Shown: positions 60,993 through 64,000 of the stretch, piece after piece
How the letters are laid out: every line of letters starts with the position of its first letter
Position numbering within the stretch: the first letter of the stretch is position 1
Source of the DNA: Carboxylicivirga marina
GTDB taxonomy: Bacteria > Bacteroidota > Bacteroidia > Bacteroidales > Marinilabiliaceae
Reading direction: 5' to 3'
NCBI RefSeq assembly: GCF_016612505.1
Contig: NZ_JAENRR010000015.1
Span: 37,193 to 101,192, forward strand
Length of the DNA stretch: 64,000 bases
The notes under the pieces: model-generated
What the model saw: only the letters and a program-made list of their open reading frames with translations
What the model was told of the DNA's origin: nothing
The model's database searches: none
Made by a program: the position numbers and the translations under genes

Positions 60993-63248
60993 ATGAATCG
61001 AATTATTATAGTTTCAATACTATTCTTGTTAACCGGTTTTTCGGGTTTTGCGCAAGCAAACAAAGAAATTACTGGTGTAGTTAAAGCCAACGATAAAAAT
61101 AAAATTACCGAGTTAGTTGGTGCTAATGTGTATTGGGCCAATACGCAAACAGGTACGGTAACAGATTTTAATGGCCAGTTTGTTATTGAACAAACCAGTG
61201 GGAATCAATTATTAGTAGTAAGTTATATCGGCTATCAAGCTGATACCATCCATGTAACAGATAAGCAGCATTTCGAAGTGGTTCTTAAAAGTGATGAGTT
61301 GGATGAGGTATTGGTCGCTGGTAAAAAAGCTGGTTCTCATATGTCGCGTCTCGATCCAATGACAAAGGTGAATATCACTGGTGCAGAATTGTGTAAAGCA
61401 GCATGTTGTAATTTGAGTGAAAGTTTCGAAACCAATGCATCAGTCGATGTGTCTTATTCCGATGCTGCAACAGGTGCTAAGCAAATTCAATTGCTGGGTT
61501 TGTCAGGCAATTATGTGCAGATGATGACTGAGAATATTCCAAACTTCAGAGGGCTGGCTACTTTATATGGTTTAAATTACATTCCCGGGGCCTGGATGGA
61601 ATCTATCCAAATTTCCAAGGGAACTGCTACCGTTATAAATGGTTATGAAGCGCTAACCGGACAGATTAATGTCGAATATAAAAAGCCGGTAAATTCAGAG
61701 AAGTTCTTTCTTAACCTGTATGCTAATAATACGGGACGATGGGAAAGTAATGTTAACGGCTCTATCCATCTTAACGATAAATGGACAACGGCAATATTAG
61801 CCCATTACTCCGAAGATCAAAAGTCAACCGATGATAATGATGATGGATTTCGCGATGAACCATTGTTGAAGCAATTAAACTTTATTAACCGTTGGGACTA
61901 CAATAATAAAAAAGGTTTTACTTCCCAGATAGGCATTAAAGTGCTGGATGAAAATCGACTTGGAGGTCAAAGGGGGTTTGAAGGCAGTCAGCCATCGGAC
62001 CAGAATGTTGGTTTACCCAACCAGTTATATGGTATTAATATAGACACACGTCGCTACGAAGGGTTTTATAAAGCAGGATACTTATTTGATGATGAAATGT
62101 CCAGTGTGGCTTTGGTAGCTAATTATGCTTATCATGAGCAGAACTCTTTTTATGGTCGAAAACAATACGATGCCGAGCAACGGTCTTTTTACGCTAATTT
62201 AATTTTTCAATCCATCATAGGAAATGAAAATAATAAATATAGTACGGGACTTAGCTTTCAATCAGATGAGTTCGATGAGGTATTAACGATGGATTTTCAA
62301 CAGCCCGATCAGAGGCAACTGCTAAACCGTGAAGAAATTGTGCCGGGTGCCTTTTTTCAGTATACTTATAATGTGCCCAACCGATTTACGCTTATCGCGG
62401 GTGGTCGAGTCGATTTCCATAATAATTTTGGTACTCTCTTTACACCACGAATTCATGCCAAATACAACATTGCTCCTAATACTATACTGAGGGCATCAGC
62501 TGGGAAAGGCTATCACACACCTAATGTTTTAGCTGAAAATAGTTACTTGTTGGCAAGTTCGCGACAAATCAACATAGCTAACAATCTCGATCAGGAAGAG
62601 GCTTGGAACTATGGCGCTAACATTACACAGTATATTAATGTTGCAGGAAGAGAGTTGACATTAAATGCCGAATTCTATCGAACCGATTTTACCAATCAAT
62701 TGATTGTTGATGCCGATCAAAGTGTTGATGCTGTCTATTTTTATAATCTTGATGGAGATTCATATGCGAATAACTTCCAGATAGAAGGTAAATATGAGTT
62801 ATTACGGGGGCTTGATCTGGTAGCCGCCTGGCGTTTAAACGATGTGAAAGCAACTTATAGTGGTGAGTTGAAGGATCGTCCATTGATTAGTAGAGCGAAA
62901 GGCTTAGTGAACTTGTCTTACTCAACACCATTAAAAAAGTGGCAGTTTGATTTTACAACGCAATTTAATGGAAAAGGTAGGGTGCCATCAACAGCAACTA
63001 ACCCGGTTGAGTATCAAAGGCAAGATGCATTTGATCCATATCAAATTGTTAATTCACAAGTGACAAAGTACTTCCGTAAATGGAACGTATACCTTGGTGT
63101 TGAAAACCTGGGGAACTTTAAACAAGATAATCCAATTATAGCAGGCGATGATCCTTTTGGCGATTATTTTGATAGCTCACTAATTTGGGGTCCAATTATG
63201 GGGCGTCGGGTGTATTTTGGATTGCGTTTTTCAATAGATAGAGAATAA
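60993..63248 (+). CDS. TonB-dependent receptor of a probable copper/heavy-metal locus
   Basis: The 751-residue outer-membrane receptor has a signal peptide (MNRIIIVSILFLLTGFSGFA), a CarboxypepD_reg-like domain (EITGVVKANDKNKITELVGA), plug and barrel ending RRVYFGLRFSIDRE. The plug has an unusual Cys-rich sequence ELCKAACCNLSESFETNASV, and the adjacent gene encodes an HMA-type metallochaperone, so a metal substrate is inferred. The frame is open from 60960; ATG 60993 starts the signal peptide. Confidence 0.88.
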   Translation: MNRIIIVSILFLLTGFSGFAQANKEITGVVKANDKNKITELVGANVYWANTQTGTVTDFNGQFVIEQTSGNQLLVVSYIGYQADTIHVTDKQHFEVVLKSDELDEVLVAGKKAGSHMSRLDPMTKVNITGAELCKAACCNLSESFETNASVDVSYSDAATGAKQIQLLGLSGNYVQMMTENIPNFRGLATLYGLNYIPGAWMESIQISKGTATVINGYEALTGQINVEYKKPVNSEKFFLNLYANNTGRWESNVNGSIHLNDKWTTAILAHYSEDQKSTDDNDDGFRDEPLLKQLNFINRWDYNNKKGFTSQIGIKVLDENRLGGQRGFEGSQPSDQNVGLPNQLYGINIDTRRYEGFYKAGYLFDDEMSSVALVANYAYHEQNSFYGRKQYDAEQRSFYANLIFQSIIGNENNKYSTGLSFQSDEFDEVLTMDFQQPDQRQLLNREEIVPGAFFQYTYNVPNRFTLIAGGRVDFHNNFGTLFTPRIHAKYNIAPNTILRASAGKGYHTPNVLAENSYLLASSRQINIANNLDQEEAWNYGANITQYINVAGRELTLNAEFYRTDFTNQLIVDADQSVDAVYFYNLDGDSYANNFQIEGKYELLRGLDLVAAWRLNDVKATYSGELKDRPLISRAKGLVNLSYSTPLKKWQFDFTTQFNGKGRVPSTATNPVEYQRQDAFDPYQIVNSQVTKYFRKWNVYLGVENLGNFKQDNPIIAGDDPFGDYFDSSLIWGPIMGRRVYFGLRFSIDRE

Positions 63249-63272
63249 AATAATAATCTTAAAAATAATATC

Positions 63273-63611
63273 ATGAAGAAATTACTAGTTGTAGCAATGT
63301 TGACAATGTTGGTTGTCAATACATTTGCGGATGAAAAAAAGAAGAAAGTAAGTGAAGTAACTTACAAAGTAGAAATGGATTGTCAGAGTTGTGTCAATAA
63401 AATAACGAAGAATATCCCATTCGAAAAAGGCGTTAAAGATCTTAATGTGGATATGGAAGGACAAACGGTTACTGTAAAGTATCGTGAGGATAAAACTACC
63501 AAAGAAAACTTAGTAAAGGCATTTGAAAAACTAGACTTTAAAGCTGAAGAGTTAAAAGAAGGGGAGTGTAGCTCGCAAAAGAAAAAATGCTGTAGTGGCT
63601 GTAAAAACTAA
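63273..63611 (+). CDS. Exported HMA-domain metal-binding protein
   Basis: The 112-residue protein has a signal peptide (MKKLLVVAMLTMLVVNTFAD) and a heavy-metal-associated domain with the ligand motif MDCQSC (C37, C40), then TVKYREDKTTKENLVKAFEK. A Cys-rich tail (CSSQKKKCCSGCKN) follows. It is a likely periplasmic copper/heavy-metal chaperone working with the TonB-dependent receptor 24 bp upstream. A terminator follows. Confidence 0.88.
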   Translation: MKKLLVVAMLTMLVVNTFADEKKKKVSEVTYKVEMDCQSCVNKITKNIPFEKGVKDLNVDMEGQTVTVKYREDKTTKENLVKAFEKLDFKAEELKEGECSSQKKKCCSGCKN

Positions 63612-63619
63612 AACAATAT

Positions 63620-63646
63620 AGAGGCTCCTACTTGGAGCCTCTTTTA
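63620..63646 (+). terminator. Terminator of the metal locus
   Basis: AGAGGCTCC and GGAGCCTCT form a 9-bp stem followed by TTTTATT. Confidence 0.85.
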
Positions 63647-64000
63647 TTATAATTAAGTATTTACCTCCCATCCAGCATTATAACAATTACCCAATTGCGA
63701 GTTGCTTAATTCATATTTTACTCATATTAACTTCAGTTTCGATCGACTCTAATATCTGCTTAATGCATCAGTAGAAATGTAAAACCCAATAGATGCTCAC
63801 TATTTTGAGCCGACTATGCGCCGTTCTTAACTAAAGACATAAAAAACTTTCCACCACCAACCCTCCCGAGTTTGACAGATAAAATTCCATAGTTACTGAT
63901 AGCTAGACGAATAACAAGAGCTGTAGTGGTTTGTGCCACTACATTTTCATTCGCTACTGCAAAATTTTCGGAGGGATTTTCAAGCCTATTGCTTTTAATA
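63647..64000. other. Right-edge region without a confirmed gene
   Basis: No complete ORF is seen. A hairpin TGTAGTGG/CCACTACA lies at 63922-63943 followed by TTTT. On the minus strand a frame is open from the window edge to a TAG at 63814 (62 codons), which might be the end of a gene beginning outside the window, but chance is not excluded. Confidence 0.35.

Overview
The window is chromosomal DNA from a Bacteroidota, most likely a marine, facultatively anaerobic member of the Marinilabiliales/Bacteroidales. The evidence is two SusC/SusD pairs, a protein with a type IX secretion (T9SS) sorting domain, LytS/LytTR and NtrC-type two-component systems, Bacteroidota-type promoters (TTG ... TAnnTTTG) and few Shine-Dalgarno sites. 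The species assignment is inference. No phage, CRISPR array or complete insertion sequence is visible.

Layout. 1-4.7 kb: a partial DUF2723 membrane protein running off the left edge, two identical tRNA-Gln genes, a decayed membrane gene, and the tsf-rpsB and rpsI-rplM translation clusters. 4.8-15.6 kb: mpg, an outer-membrane protein, a LytTR regulator with its TPR histidine kinase, dusB convergent with a LolC/E-like permease, a methyltransferase and rbfA, a small lipoprotein, and a TPR/PD40 envelope protein. 15.6-18.5 kb: an unexplained structured noncoding stretch, a hipBA-like toxin-antitoxin pair with palindromic operators, and a tandemly duplicated tRNA-Gly/tRNA-Leu unit. 18.7-21.4 kb: mutS. 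21.9-32.6 kb: two SusCD pairs with near-identical promoters, leaders and N-termini but different barrels, without adjacent glycosidases. 32.7-40.9 kb: a small lipoprotein, a large BNR-repeat T9SS cargo protein, an ECF sigma factor, and a compact msrC-SDR-folB-folK operon. 41.1-44.6 kb: a histidine kinase and an NtrC-type regulator.

44.8-51.6 kb is the most distinctive part. Five overlapping or closely spaced genes encode two small [2Fe-2S] thioredoxin-like proteins, a PAS-containing sensory [FeFe]-hydrogenase homologue, a SpoIIE-type PP2C phosphatase and an [FeFe] hydrogenase. Just upstream is a sigma-54 activator gene. The gap between them holds three copies of a 17-bp dyad motif (GTGTCATAAAACAACAC type) followed by a -24/-12-like element about 30 bp before the first gene. 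This looks like an enhancer-driven, redox- or H2-responsive hydrogenase regulon. Individual parts are known from anaerobes; the regulatory layout seen here is an inference that can be tested.

51.9-64 kb: two TonB paralogues separated by a structured intergenic stretch, a DUF4837 lipoprotein, several uncharacterised proteins (an ATP-grasp-like enzyme, a Cse60-like small protein, an XRE protein, a TPR protein, a lipoprotein with a YQHTSHG motif), and a probable copper/heavy-metal locus (Cys/His-rich exported protein, TonB-dependent receptor, HMA-domain metallochaperone).
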